Part shown: positions 6,648-13,768 of the stretch, piece after piece
How the letters are laid out: each line of letters begins with the position of its first letter
Position numbering within the stretch: the stretch's first letter is position 1
DNA from: JBOHNM01 sp050730675
Lineage (GTDB): Bacteria > Planctomycetota > Phycisphaerae > Phycisphaerales > UBA1924
Assembly (NCBI GenBank): GCA_050730675.1
Contig: JBOHNM010000115.1
Coordinates: 1-13,896 of the forward strand
DNA: 13,896 nucleotides
Reading direction: 5' to 3'
Notes under the pieces: model-generated
Seen by the model: the letters and a program-made list of their open reading frames with translations, nothing else
Database searches by the model: none
What the model was told of the DNA's origin: nothing
Program-made: the position numbers and the translations under genes

Positions 6648-7338
6648 CCGCGGCACGCCCGCTTGGAGCAGAACCGTCGCCGCCGGGGCAGCCTCGCACG
6701 GCGACCCAATTTCCGGCGATGAGCGATCCCACGAAACTGAGTGCCTGGTCCTTCTGGGCATCAAACATATCACCCTGCTGTCCGTTGTAGTTCTCGGCGG
6801 CATCTGGCGACACGAGCAGCGTGAACACCCATTCGAGGATCTCATAGACACCGGCAAAGAGCGCGACAACTGCAATGGCCACAACGGCGGCCCACACGCG
6901 CGATCGCACCCCGCCATAGCGCACCGCCAACTCGGCGGCGAGCGGCGTGCAAAGAACGCCGAACATGAGATGCACCAGGCGGTCGTAGTGGTTGCGGGTG
7001 AGTCCGAACGTCTCGTTGATGCCGCGGCCGAAGAGCGCCCGCGACCACGCCTCGTATGGCACGTTGCTGTAGAGGTAGTGCGCCCCCAGGATGTGCAGGA
7101 GAAGGAAGCACGCCAACAGCGAATACGACAGGTTCGAGAGCGGCTGCCGCACGCCCAGCCAGACAAATATGCCGAGTGCCAGCAGGGTTGGCAGGTGCTG
7201 GTACGCGATGTCCGGCCATGGCACTGGCGGCAGGCAGCCAATGACCAGGGCCGTGACTACCACCGCGAGCACGATCTTCCTGTACCAGTCCGTCCGGGGC
7301 GTCCTCACACCCGAGGATACCACGGTCTTGACACCCAT
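6640..7338 (-). CDS. YjdF/DUF2238-type inner-membrane protein
   Basis: A 232-residue polytopic membrane protein with about six hydrophobic segments (near 21-37, 47-63, 72-89, 121-140, 147-168 and 198-212). The motifs NHYDRLVHLMFG (117-128), GVYEILEWV (163-171) and GQQGDMFDAQKDQAL (186-200) are hallmarks of the DUF2238 family that includes E. coli YjdF; the conserved His, Asp and Glu residues cluster at membrane edges. Its biochemical role is unknown; it should not be confused with the yjdF riboswitch. The ATG at 7338 has no good SD, and a GTG ten codons in is an alternative. The last codons and stop overlap the end of convergent ileS by 8 bases, with no terminator between them. Upstream it is divergent from the kinase gene across 162 bases. 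Confidence 0.85.
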   Translation of the reverse strand: MGVKTVVSSGVRTPRTDWYRKIVLAVVVTALVIGCLPPVPWPDIAYQHLPTLLALGIFVWLGVRQPLSNLSYSLLACFLLLHILGAHYLYSNVPYEAWSRALFGRGINETFGLTRNHYDRLVHLMFGVLCTPLAAELAVRYGGVRSRVWAAVVAIAVVALFAGVYEILEWVFTLLVSPDAAENYNGQQGDMFDAQKDQALSFVGSLIAGNWVAVRGCPGGDGSAPSGRAAVK

Positions 7339-7500
7339 CGCATGAAGGCGTTTTCACGAGTCGTACCGCGCAACATCCGACCACACCGTGGATCGCGCCG
7401 GGCCGAAGCGTCAACTTGTGCCGGTTGTAACGGCTTGCGTGTTGCTCGGGCGCGACACTCCCCCTCGCGTGGCCTATCGGAAGTGTCGATCTCAGGCAAC

Positions 7501-8301
7501 ATGTTCGAGTCGGATCCTGGACAGCCTGCGCGCTCACCGGCGATCATCCGCACGGGTGACCCGGTCATTGGCGCCCCCACCGAGCGGGCCGGGGAGCAGC
7601 TCGCGCGGCTGGTCCACGATCTGCGCAACTTGATTGATGGCTCGCACCGGCAGGTCAACCTGACGCTGCGGAGCGTGAAGGACGCCGTGGACCTGCGCGA
7701 CGAGCAGGAAGAGATCCTGCGCCGACTGCGCACGGTGCGGACAGCGCTCGAACAAATGGCGGTGATGGCCGCTGAGGCGGGCGGGCGGCACGATCCCGCG
7801 CGGCTCGCCACCCAGGGCTTTCGGCGTTCGATGGCCGAAGCGGTGCGCCACGCGGCGTGGATCCTGGAACCCAAGGCCGCCAAGCACAAAGTAACGCTGG
7901 CCATTGAACTCGTCGAGGTCTTCGACCAAATGCCCGCCGGGGCGATGTACACGGTCGTGCTCAACGCGGTGCAGAACGCGATCGACGCGGTGCGTGCAAC
8001 AGGTCGTGGTGAAGGTTCGATCCGCGTAGTGGGCACACTGCAGAAGCTTGCGTGGGCGGAGCGGCTGTGCATCGAGGTGATCGACGACGGCGTCGGCCCG
8101 CCGGCGGGGCTGGAGTGCTTCCAGCACGGCGTGACGAGCAAGCGGGGGCATCTGGGGATCGGGCTTTCGATGGCCGCGGAGATCGTGACCGAGGCCGACG
8201 GGATGATCACGCTGGAGGCGCGGCACGACGGGGCGGGGGCGGTGCTGCGCGTACTGCTGCCGATCAAGAAGCCAACCGGCGAGGAAGGAAGTGCATCATG
8301 A
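7501..8301 (+). CDS. soluble histidine kinase of the NtrB type, no visible sensor domain
   Basis: A 266-residue cytoplasmic two-component kinase. A dimerisation/phosphotransfer segment (about 30-95) carries the likely phosphorylated H39 in LARLVHDLRNLIDG, an atypical H-box. The ATP-binding domain follows (about 110-258): N-box with N155 and N159 in LNAVQNAIDAV, G1 box DDGVG (195-199), G2 box GHLGIGLS (216-223), and a closing strand GAGAVLRVLLP. No membrane helix, PAS or GAF domain is seen. The frame is open upstream to 6565, but that part lies antisense to the YjdF-like gene and has non-coding composition. The ATG at 7501 has only AGG nearby; a GTG at 7483 is possible. The stop overlaps the next start as ATGA, so kinase and regulator should be translationally coupled. 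The partner is the NtrC-type regulator downstream. Confidence 0.88.
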   Translation: MFESDPGQPARSPAIIRTGDPVIGAPTERAGEQLARLVHDLRNLIDGSHRQVNLTLRSVKDAVDLRDEQEEILRRLRTVRTALEQMAVMAAEAGGRHDPARLATQGFRRSMAEAVRHAAWILEPKAAKHKVTLAIELVEVFDQMPAGAMYTVVLNAVQNAIDAVRATGRGEGSIRVVGTLQKLAWAERLCIEVIDDGVGPPAGLECFQHGVTSKRGHLGIGLSMAAEIVTEADGMITLEARHDGAGAVLRVLLPIKKPTGEEGSAS

Positions 8302-9803
8302 GTGCGAGCACACCGAACAACACTTCAGCCCGCATTCTCGTGGTCGATGACGATCCGATCGTTGCCGAGTCGCTCGCGGAGTTTCTGCAGGAAGAGGGGC
8401 ACGACGCGGCGACCGCGTTCAACGGGGCCGAAGCGCTCGATGCGCTGGCCAAGGCCGATCGCGGCGAGACGGCCAACCAGGCGGCGCGGCCGTACAGCGT
8501 GGTCGTCGCTGATGTTTCGATGCCGGTGATCGACGGGATGCAGTTGCTTGAGCGCATCACCAAGGAGCATCCCGGCACCAGTGTGCTGATGCTCACGGGC
8601 TACGGCACGATCGAGAACGCCGTGCGGGCCGTGCGGCTGGGCGCATCGGACTACCTGACCAAGCCGGTGGTGGACAACGAACTGCGGATCGCGCTGGAAC
8701 GGGCGTTGCGCCAGCACGCGCTGGCCGCAGAAAACCGGGCCCTGCGCAAGCAGCTCGACACGCGCTTCAATCTTGACAACATCGTCGGCTCCGATGCGCG
8801 GATGCTCAAGATCTACGACCTGATCGAGGCCGTCGCGCCGACCAAGACAACGGTGCTGATGACCGGCGAGAGCGGCGTCGGAAAGAGCCTCATCGCGCAC
8901 GCGATCCATCACCACTCGCCGCGGAAGGCCAAGCCGTATGTGGAGCTGGCGTGCGGATCGATCCCCGAGACGCTGCTGGAGAGCGAGCTGTTCGGTCACG
9001 TCAAGGGGTCGTTCACCGGTGCGCACACCGACAAGGTCGGCAAGTTCCTCGCGGCCGACGGCGGCACGCTCTTCCTTGACGAGATCAATTCCGCTTCGCC
9101 GGGCATGCAGCTCAAGCTGCTGCGCGTGCTGCAGGAGCGGCGCTTCGAGCCGGTCGGCAGCAACCAGACGATCGAGGTGGATGTCCGCGTGGTGCTGGCG
9201 AGCAACCAGCCGCTCGAGGATCTGGTGGCCAAGGGGCAGTTCCGCCAGGATTTGTACTACCGCATCAACGTGGTGAAGATCGAATTGCCCTCGCTGCGCG
9301 AACGCGTCAGCGACATCCCGCTGCTGGCCGATCACTTTGTGAAGCTGCACGCCGCGGGGGTCGGCAAGGCGATTGCCGGGATCGCGCCCGATGCGCTCGA
9401 CGCGCTGCGGCGGTACCACTACCCCGGCAACGTGCGCGAGCTGGCGAACATCATCGAGCGCGCGTGCGTGCTGACGCGGACGCCGACGATCAAGCTTGAG
9501 GATCTGCCGCCGAATGTGGTGAGTCCGATGGCGGCTTCACCAAACGTCGCGGGCTCCGTCGGTTCGTTTGCGTCGGGGAGCACCGTGCCGCCGACAGGGT
9601 CCATGCCAATCGGAACAACCGGCGTTGCGCCGACGGACCTCGAAGCCGCCCTGCGCGAGCCGGAGAAGCAGATCATCCTCGGTGCGCTCAAGACCACTGG
9701 GTGGAACCGCCTGAAGGCCGCGGAGCTGCTCAACATCAACCGCACGACCCTGTACAAGAAGATGAAGCTGCTGGGGATTGATCCGAGCCGCGATGCGGCG
9801 TGA
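8298..9803 (+). CDS. NtrC-family sigma-54-dependent response regulator
   Basis: A 501-residue activator with three modules. The receiver (about 11-130) has the acidic pocket D17-D19, phosphoacceptor D72 in VVVADVSMP, T100 and K122. The AAA+ domain (about 160-402) has Walker A GESGVGKS (190-197), the sigma-54 contact loop GSFTGA (237-242, Ser replacing the usual Ala), Walker B with D261-E262 in LFLDEI, and the FRQDLYYRINVVKIELPSLRER segment. A Ser/Pro/Gly-rich linker of about 40 residues leads to a Fis-type helix-turn-helix at 464-495 (GWNRLKAAELLNINRTTLYK). When phosphorylated such proteins assemble and remodel sigma-54 RNA polymerase at -24/-12 promoters. The ATG at 8298 sits behind GAGGAAGGAA and overlaps the kinase stop. 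Target genes are unknown; I found no convincing sigma-54 promoter in this window. Confidence 0.95.
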   Translation: MSASTPNNTSARILVVDDDPIVAESLAEFLQEEGHDAATAFNGAEALDALAKADRGETANQAARPYSVVVADVSMPVIDGMQLLERITKEHPGTSVLMLTGYGTIENAVRAVRLGASDYLTKPVVDNELRIALERALRQHALAAENRALRKQLDTRFNLDNIVGSDARMLKIYDLIEAVAPTKTTVLMTGESGVGKSLIAHAIHHHSPRKAKPYVELACGSIPETLLESELFGHVKGSFTGAHTDKVGKFLAADGGTLFLDEINSASPGMQLKLLRVLQERRFEPVGSNQTIEVDVRVVLASNQPLEDLVAKGQFRQDLYYRINVVKIELPSLRERVSDIPLLADHFVKLHAAGVGKAIAGIAPDALDALRRYHYPGNVRELANIIERACVLTRTPTIKLEDLPPNVVSPMAASPNVAGSVGSFASGSTVPPTGSMPIGTTGVAPTDLEAALREPEKQIILGALKTTGWNRLKAAELLNINRTTLYKKMKLLGIDPSRDAA

Positions 9804-9814
9804 CGCATTCGAGG

Positions 9815-9844
9815 TATGATCGATCCAATCAGGGGTCGATCATG
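9815..9844 (+). promoter_or_regulatory. hairpin masking the SD and start codon of the HerA-like gene
   Basis: Bases 9816-9826 (ATGATCGATCC) pair with 9833-9843 (GGGTCGATCAT) in an 11-pair stem containing one G-U pair, around the loop AATCAG; a further U-G pair is possible at 9815/9844. The 3' arm contains three Gs of the SD (AGGGG, 9831-9835) and the first two bases of the start codon (9842-9844). In the mRNA this would hide the ribosome binding site. A GTG at 9800 overlapping the regulator stop (GTGA) lies just before the hairpin in the same frame and could give an alternative protein 14 residues longer. Confidence 0.6.
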
Positions 9845-12313
9845 CCCAGCGCCGACTTCGAGAAACTCGGTCAGTTCTACCTCGGCAAGGTCTTCGATCT
9901 CGCCTCGCGCAAGCGCACCGACACGCTGGCGATGTACGACAGCAAGGACCTGGTCACCCACGCCGTGTGCGTCGGCATGACCGGCAGCGGCAAGACCGGT
10001 TTGTGCCTGGGGCTCATCGAGGAGGCCGCGATCGACGGCATCCCCGCGATCGTCATCGACCCCAAGGGCGATCTCTCCAACCTACTGCTGACGTTCCCGA
10101 ATCTGAAGCCCGAGGACTTCCGCCCGTGGATCAACGAGGAGGACGCCGCAAAGAAAGGCGTCTCGCCCGATGAATTCGCGGCTCAGCAGGCGGCGCTGTG
10201 GGCCAAGGGCCTCGGCGAATGGGGCCAGGACGGGGCACGGATCCAGCGGATGAAGGACGCCGCGGAGTTTGCGATCTACACACCCGGCTCGTCGGCGGGG
10301 CTGGGCGTGTCGGTGCTCAAGAGCTTCGCGGCGCCGCCGGACGAGATCATGGAGGACGGGGAACTGTTGCGCGAGCGGATCTCGACGACAGCGAGCAGCC
10401 TGCTCTCGATGGCGGGGATCACATCGGATGCGAACCAGGGGCGCGAGCACATCTTTCTGTCGGCAGTGATCGGCAACGCGTGGGGCGCGAAGCAGGACCT
10501 GGATATCCCCGGGATTATCCAGCGTGTGCAGCAGCCGCCGTTCACCAAGCTTGGCGTGATGGAGTTGGAGAGCGTCTACCCGTCGAAGGACCGCTTTGCC
10601 TTGGCGATGGCGCTCAACAACCTCGTGGCATCGCCGAACTTCGGCGCGTGGATGGAAGGTGAGCCGCTCGATATCGGTGCGATGCTGCACACGCCGCAGG
10701 GCAAGCCGCGCGTGGCGGTCTTCTCGATCGCGCACTTGGGCGATGCCGAGCGGATGTTCTTCGTCTCGCTGCTGATGAATCAGATCCTGGGATGGGTGCG
10801 CACGCAGAGCGGCACCGGCAGCCTGCGGGCGCTGGTCTACATGGACGAGATCGCCGGGTACTTCCCCCCTACCGCGATGCCGCCGAGCAAGCAGCCGATG
10901 CTGACGCTGATGAAGCAGGCCCGCGCGTTCGGCGTGGGGATGGTGCTGGCGACACAGAACCCGGTAGACCTGGATTACAAGGGCCTCTCCAACGCCGGCA
11001 CGTGGTTCATCGGGCGGCTGCAGACCGAACGCGACAAGCAACGCGTGCTCGACGGACTGGAGGGTGCGATGAGCACCGCCTCCGCCAAGTTCGATCGGGC
11101 GGCGATCGATCGGGCCCTTTCGGCACTCGGCCCGCGCGTGTTCCTCTTGAATAACGTCCACGAGGATGGGCCTGAGATCATCGAGACGCGCTGGTGTCTG
11201 AGCTATTTGCGCGGGCCGCTGACGCGGGGGCAGATCAAGTCGCTGATGAGTTCTCGCAAGGGCGCAGGAATGGGCTCGATGCGCCCCGATCGTCAGGGAG
11301 GGGGTTCATCCGCTCCGGCATCGGCATCCCCCGCGTTCGCGGGCGCGAGCGCATCCTCCGCCGCCTCCACCCGCCCCGTCCTCCCTTCCGAGATCCCTCA
11401 GTACTTCATCCCCGCCCGCGCCATTCCCGCCGGCAGCACACTTGTCTACCAACCGATGCTCATGGGAACGGCCAGGGTCTACTACACCGATCCCAAGGTC
11501 GGCATCGACCAGGACGAGCCGCAGGCGCTGCTGGTGGGCCTCAAGTCCGGGCCTGGTTCCGTGGATTGGGACGCCGCCGAGCAAGTCGATCTCAGCGAGA
11601 GCGACCTCGAATCCGAACCGGCTGGCGGCGGTGCGTTCGCGCCTTTGCCGCCCGACGCCGCCAAGGCGAAAAGCTACGAGATGTGGAAAAAGGCCTTCGC
11701 CGATGCGCTCTTCAAGATCGGCAAGCTCGAGTTGCTCAAACACCCAGCGCTCAAGGCCATCAGCAAGCAGGGCGAATCCGAAAAGGACTTCCGGCTGCGC
11801 CTGGCTCAACTCCAGCGCGAATCCCGAGACGCCGCGGCCGAGCGACTCCGCACCAAATACGGCCCGAAACTCGCCGCGATCCAGGACCGCATTCGCAAGG
11901 CCCAGCAGCGCGTGGATGTCGAGAAGGCGCAGGCGACCGAGAGCAAGATCGGCACGGCGATGTCGATCGGGGCGGCCATCCTCGGCGCTTTTTTGGGTCG
12001 CAAGACAATCAGCGCGACAAACATCTCCAAGGCCTCGACGGCCGTCCGGAGCGTCGGCCGCGCAACCAGGGAATCCGGTGATGTCGGCCGCGCCGAGGAA
12101 AACGTCGGCTCGCTTCAGCAGCAGTACAACGATCTGGACACGCAGTTCAGGGCGGAAGTGGACGAACTCGCGGCCATGGGCGACCCGATGACCGACCAAC
12201 TCGAAAGGGTCGTGCTCAAGCCCAAGAAGACCAATATCAACGTGCGGACGCTTGTTCTCGCATGGGCTCCGCACGCGGTCGATGCCGGCGGCAGCGCAAC
12301 ACCTGCCTGGTGA
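9842..12313 (+). CDS. HerA-like (DUF853/DUF87-type) ATPase with long C-terminal extension
   Basis: An 823-residue P-loop ATPase of the HerA/FtsK superfamily, which usually forms hexameric DNA or protein motors. Walker A is GMTGSGKT (45-52), followed by AIVIDPKGDLSNLLL; Walker B is LVYMDEIAGYFPP with D335-E336; a sensor-like LATQNPVDLDYKG (Q372) and FIGRLQTERDKQRV follow. The core ends near 470. A low-complexity Ala/Ser linker (about 471-517) joins it to a C-terminal half containing YFIPARAIP, YQPMLMGTARVYYTD, a predicted coiled coil (about 645-702), a glycine-spaced hydrophobic stretch (703-719, IGTAMSIGAAILGAFLG) and a second coiled coil (about 750-782). E. coli YjgR (DUF853) is about 500 residues and lacks this extension; I recall similar long versions in planctomycetes and cyanobacteria. 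The ATG at 9842 has AGGGG at good spacing and is preferred over the GTG at 9800. Substrate unknown. Probably last gene of the kinase-regulator operon. Confidence 0.85.
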   Translation: MPSADFEKLGQFYLGKVFDLASRKRTDTLAMYDSKDLVTHAVCVGMTGSGKTGLCLGLIEEAAIDGIPAIVIDPKGDLSNLLLTFPNLKPEDFRPWINEEDAAKKGVSPDEFAAQQAALWAKGLGEWGQDGARIQRMKDAAEFAIYTPGSSAGLGVSVLKSFAAPPDEIMEDGELLRERISTTASSLLSMAGITSDANQGREHIFLSAVIGNAWGAKQDLDIPGIIQRVQQPPFTKLGVMELESVYPSKDRFALAMALNNLVASPNFGAWMEGEPLDIGAMLHTPQGKPRVAVFSIAHLGDAERMFFVSLLMNQILGWVRTQSGTGSLRALVYMDEIAGYFPPTAMPPSKQPMLTLMKQARAFGVGMVLATQNPVDLDYKGLSNAGTWFIGRLQTERDKQRVLDGLEGAMSTASAKFDRAAIDRALSALGPRVFLLNNVHEDGPEIIETRWCLSYLRGPLTRGQIKSLMSSRKGAGMGSMRPDRQGGGSSAPASASPAFAGASASSAASTRPVLPSEIPQYFIPARAIPAGSTLVYQPMLMGTARVYYTDPKVGIDQDEPQALLVGLKSGPGSVDWDAAEQVDLSESDLESEPAGGGAFAPLPPDAAKAKSYEMWKKAFADALFKIGKLELLKHPALKAISKQGESEKDFRLRLAQLQRESRDAAAERLRTKYGPKLAAIQDRIRKAQQRVDVEKAQATESKIGTAMSIGAAILGAFLGRKTISATNISKASTAVRSVGRATRESGDVGRAEENVGSLQQQYNDLDTQFRAEVDELAAMGDPMTDQLERVVLKPKKTNINVRTLVLAWAPHAVDAGGSATPAW

Positions 12314-12508
12314 TGGGCGAAATCGGAAGCAACCTGTTCGCATCCTCCGGCGTTTCGGCCCCAGAATCGAGGTCACTGTACGAAGCGTGGGGTTTTCCAC
12401 CGAGTCAATTTCGGGGGTTTTCTTGATCCCTCACCCGGGTGTGTGCGAATATCCCGCATCTCCCCGTGCATGTCGGGCAACTTCTCCCCTCGCAAGAGGG
12501 TCCAGCCC

Positions 12509-12533
12509 GGCCTGCCATGGAGTGTGGCGGGCC
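12509..12533 (+). other. hairpin overlapping the terminator stem
   Basis: GGCCTGCCA (12509-12517) pairs with TGGCGGGCC (12525-12533) in nine pairs, one of them U-G, around a 7-base loop. Its last four bases (GGCC, 12530-12533) are also the base of the terminator stem, so the two structures cannot both form completely. A short stem CCCTC-GCAA-GAGGG with a GNRA-type loop lies just upstream at 12487-12500. The 12314-12581 gap contains no gene; it may be the 3' untranslated region of the HerA-like transcript or carry a small structured RNA. Confidence 0.4.
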
Positions 12534-12563
12534 CCGGAGTTCGCTCCGGGGCCTGTTTTTCTT
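12530..12563 (+). terminator. intrinsic terminator of the kinase-regulator-HerA operon
   Basis: GGCCCCGGAG (12530-12539) and CTCCGGGGCC (12544-12553) form a perfect 10-pair stem with a TTCG loop, followed by TGTTTTTCTT. It lies 216 bases past the HerA-like stop, an unusually long gap. On the minus strand the stem is not followed by T residues, so it should act only on plus-strand transcripts. Confidence 0.85.
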
Positions 12564-12581
12564 CATGGATCCCACCCGACG

Positions 12582-13715
12582 TCAATCGTCGTCGGGGATC
12601 ACCTTGATCACCGTCACGGCCATGTAGTGGTCGCTCAGGCGTTTCTTGTAGTTGCGGGCGTCCCAGCGTTTGGGATCGAGGTAGCGGTCGGACATCACCT
12701 CGAAGCGGCGCTCGGCGAACTCCGGCTGCTGCGATGCCACAAAGATGCGGTCCATCGCTCCCTCACGCCAGTTGGTCCGTTCGTTCTTGCGGTTCAGGTC
12801 GTATAGGCCTGCGCTCTCGAAATCGGCCACTAGCGGCTCGCCCGACTTGGTCATGTTGGTATCGCCGAGCACCACGATGTCCTCGTCCTTGAAGAACTTG
12901 CGCACGGCGGGCAGCGCCGCGGCAAGATTCTTCGCCTCTTCATCGCGCGTCAACGCGAAATCGCCGTTGTAGTCCGCCTTCATATGCACGACGATCACGA
13001 CAAAGTCCGTCTTGCCCGCGCCGGCCGAGAACTTCATCGCGTGCGGTGGCTTGTTCCAGAGCTTGGTCTGGGTGCCGCGCATCGGTGAGAGCGGGACCAC
13101 CGTGGACTCACCGTCCGCGACGGCTTTCCCGTCCGCGTTCAGCGGCGTGATGAGCTTGGGGTTCCAGAGGACGCCAGTCAGCTGCGCCTCCTCACCGCGC
13201 CGGTCGGGGAAGAGGATGTACTTCCACTGATCGCCGGCGCGTTTCTTGATCGCGGCCAGCGTCGCGTCGAGCGCCTCGCTCCGCGGCTTCTGCCCGCTCG
13301 CCACCACTTCCTCGACGGCCAGCACGCACACGCCCGACGCGATGATGTAGTCGGCGACGTCGTCTGAGCTCTGGGCCGTACCGGTGGCGATGCCGCTGCG
13401 CTTGGCGGGGCTGCCGAACCACTCGATGTTCCAGGTGCCGATCCGGAGGGTGTCCGCGGCAACGGCCGGTGCGGTGTTCGCCGGCGGTTGAGGCGCGGTG
13501 CGGGTGCCCGGGCCTGCCGCGGGCTTGGTTTCGCCCTGCGGAGCGGACACGGATAATGCTCCTGACGCGACGGAGGACGTAGTCGACTGGAACGGAGCCG
13601 GCGCAGGTGCGGCGGCCCCCGAGCCGCCGCGAGCCAGCAAATACACGGCGATCACGATCACGACCAGTACACCCGCGGCGCCACCGAGCTTCGACGAGTT
13701 CCCCGTTGCAGCCAT
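12582..13715 (-). CDS. membrane-anchored endonuclease/exonuclease/phosphatase-family protein
   Basis: A 377-residue protein of the metal-dependent EEP fold (DNase I, sphingomyelinase and inositol phosphatase relatives). An N-terminal helix at about 11-28 (GGAAGVLVVIVIAVYLL) acts as signal anchor, followed by an Ala/Pro/Ser-rich spacer to about residue 88 and then the catalytic domain. Motifs are intact: GTWNIEWF (93-100, N96), EEVV (E135/E136), VVHMKAD (H244), GDTNMT (D285, N287), MDRIFVA (D322) and SDHY (D362, H363). The domain is probably outside the cytoplasmic membrane; the substrate (nucleic acid, phospholipid or sugar phosphate) cannot be read from sequence. A GTG at 13724 extends the frame, but AAAGGGG overlaps it and sits eight bases before the ATG at 13715, which I prefer. 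A hairpin (12568-12600) spans the stop codon but lacks a T-run. Divergent from the gene at 13769. Confidence 0.88.
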   Translation of the reverse strand: MAATGNSSKLGGAAGVLVVIVIAVYLLARGGSGAAAPAPAPFQSTTSSVASGALSVSAPQGETKPAAGPGTRTAPQPPANTAPAVAADTLRIGTWNIEWFGSPAKRSGIATGTAQSSDDVADYIIASGVCVLAVEEVVASGQKPRSEALDATLAAIKKRAGDQWKYILFPDRRGEEAQLTGVLWNPKLITPLNADGKAVADGESTVVPLSPMRGTQTKLWNKPPHAMKFSAGAGKTDFVVIVVHMKADYNGDFALTRDEEAKNLAAALPAVRKFFKDEDIVVLGDTNMTKSGEPLVADFESAGLYDLNRKNERTNWREGAMDRIFVASQQPEFAERRFEVMSDRYLDPKRWDARNYKKRLSDHYMAVTVIKVIPDDD

Positions 13716-13768
13716 TTTGGTCACCCCTTTGTGTGCAATGGTAATCGCGGGCGGCCAGCGCCGGAATA

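Noticed and set aside
7415..7450. GGTTGTAACGGCTTGC before the kinase, as a possible sigma-54 autoregulatory promoter
   Set aside because: The spacing between the GG and GC elements is twelve bases instead of ten, and the -24 element is poor.
6565..7500. Upstream extension of the kinase reading frame by about 312 codons
   Set aside because: It lies antisense to the YjdF-like gene and across the intergenic gap, is His/Arg-rich, and shows no sensor-domain features.
12568..12600. Strong hairpin across the nuclease stop codon as its terminator
   Set aside because: The minus strand continues with an A-rich rather than T-rich stretch, so it does not fit an intrinsic terminator.
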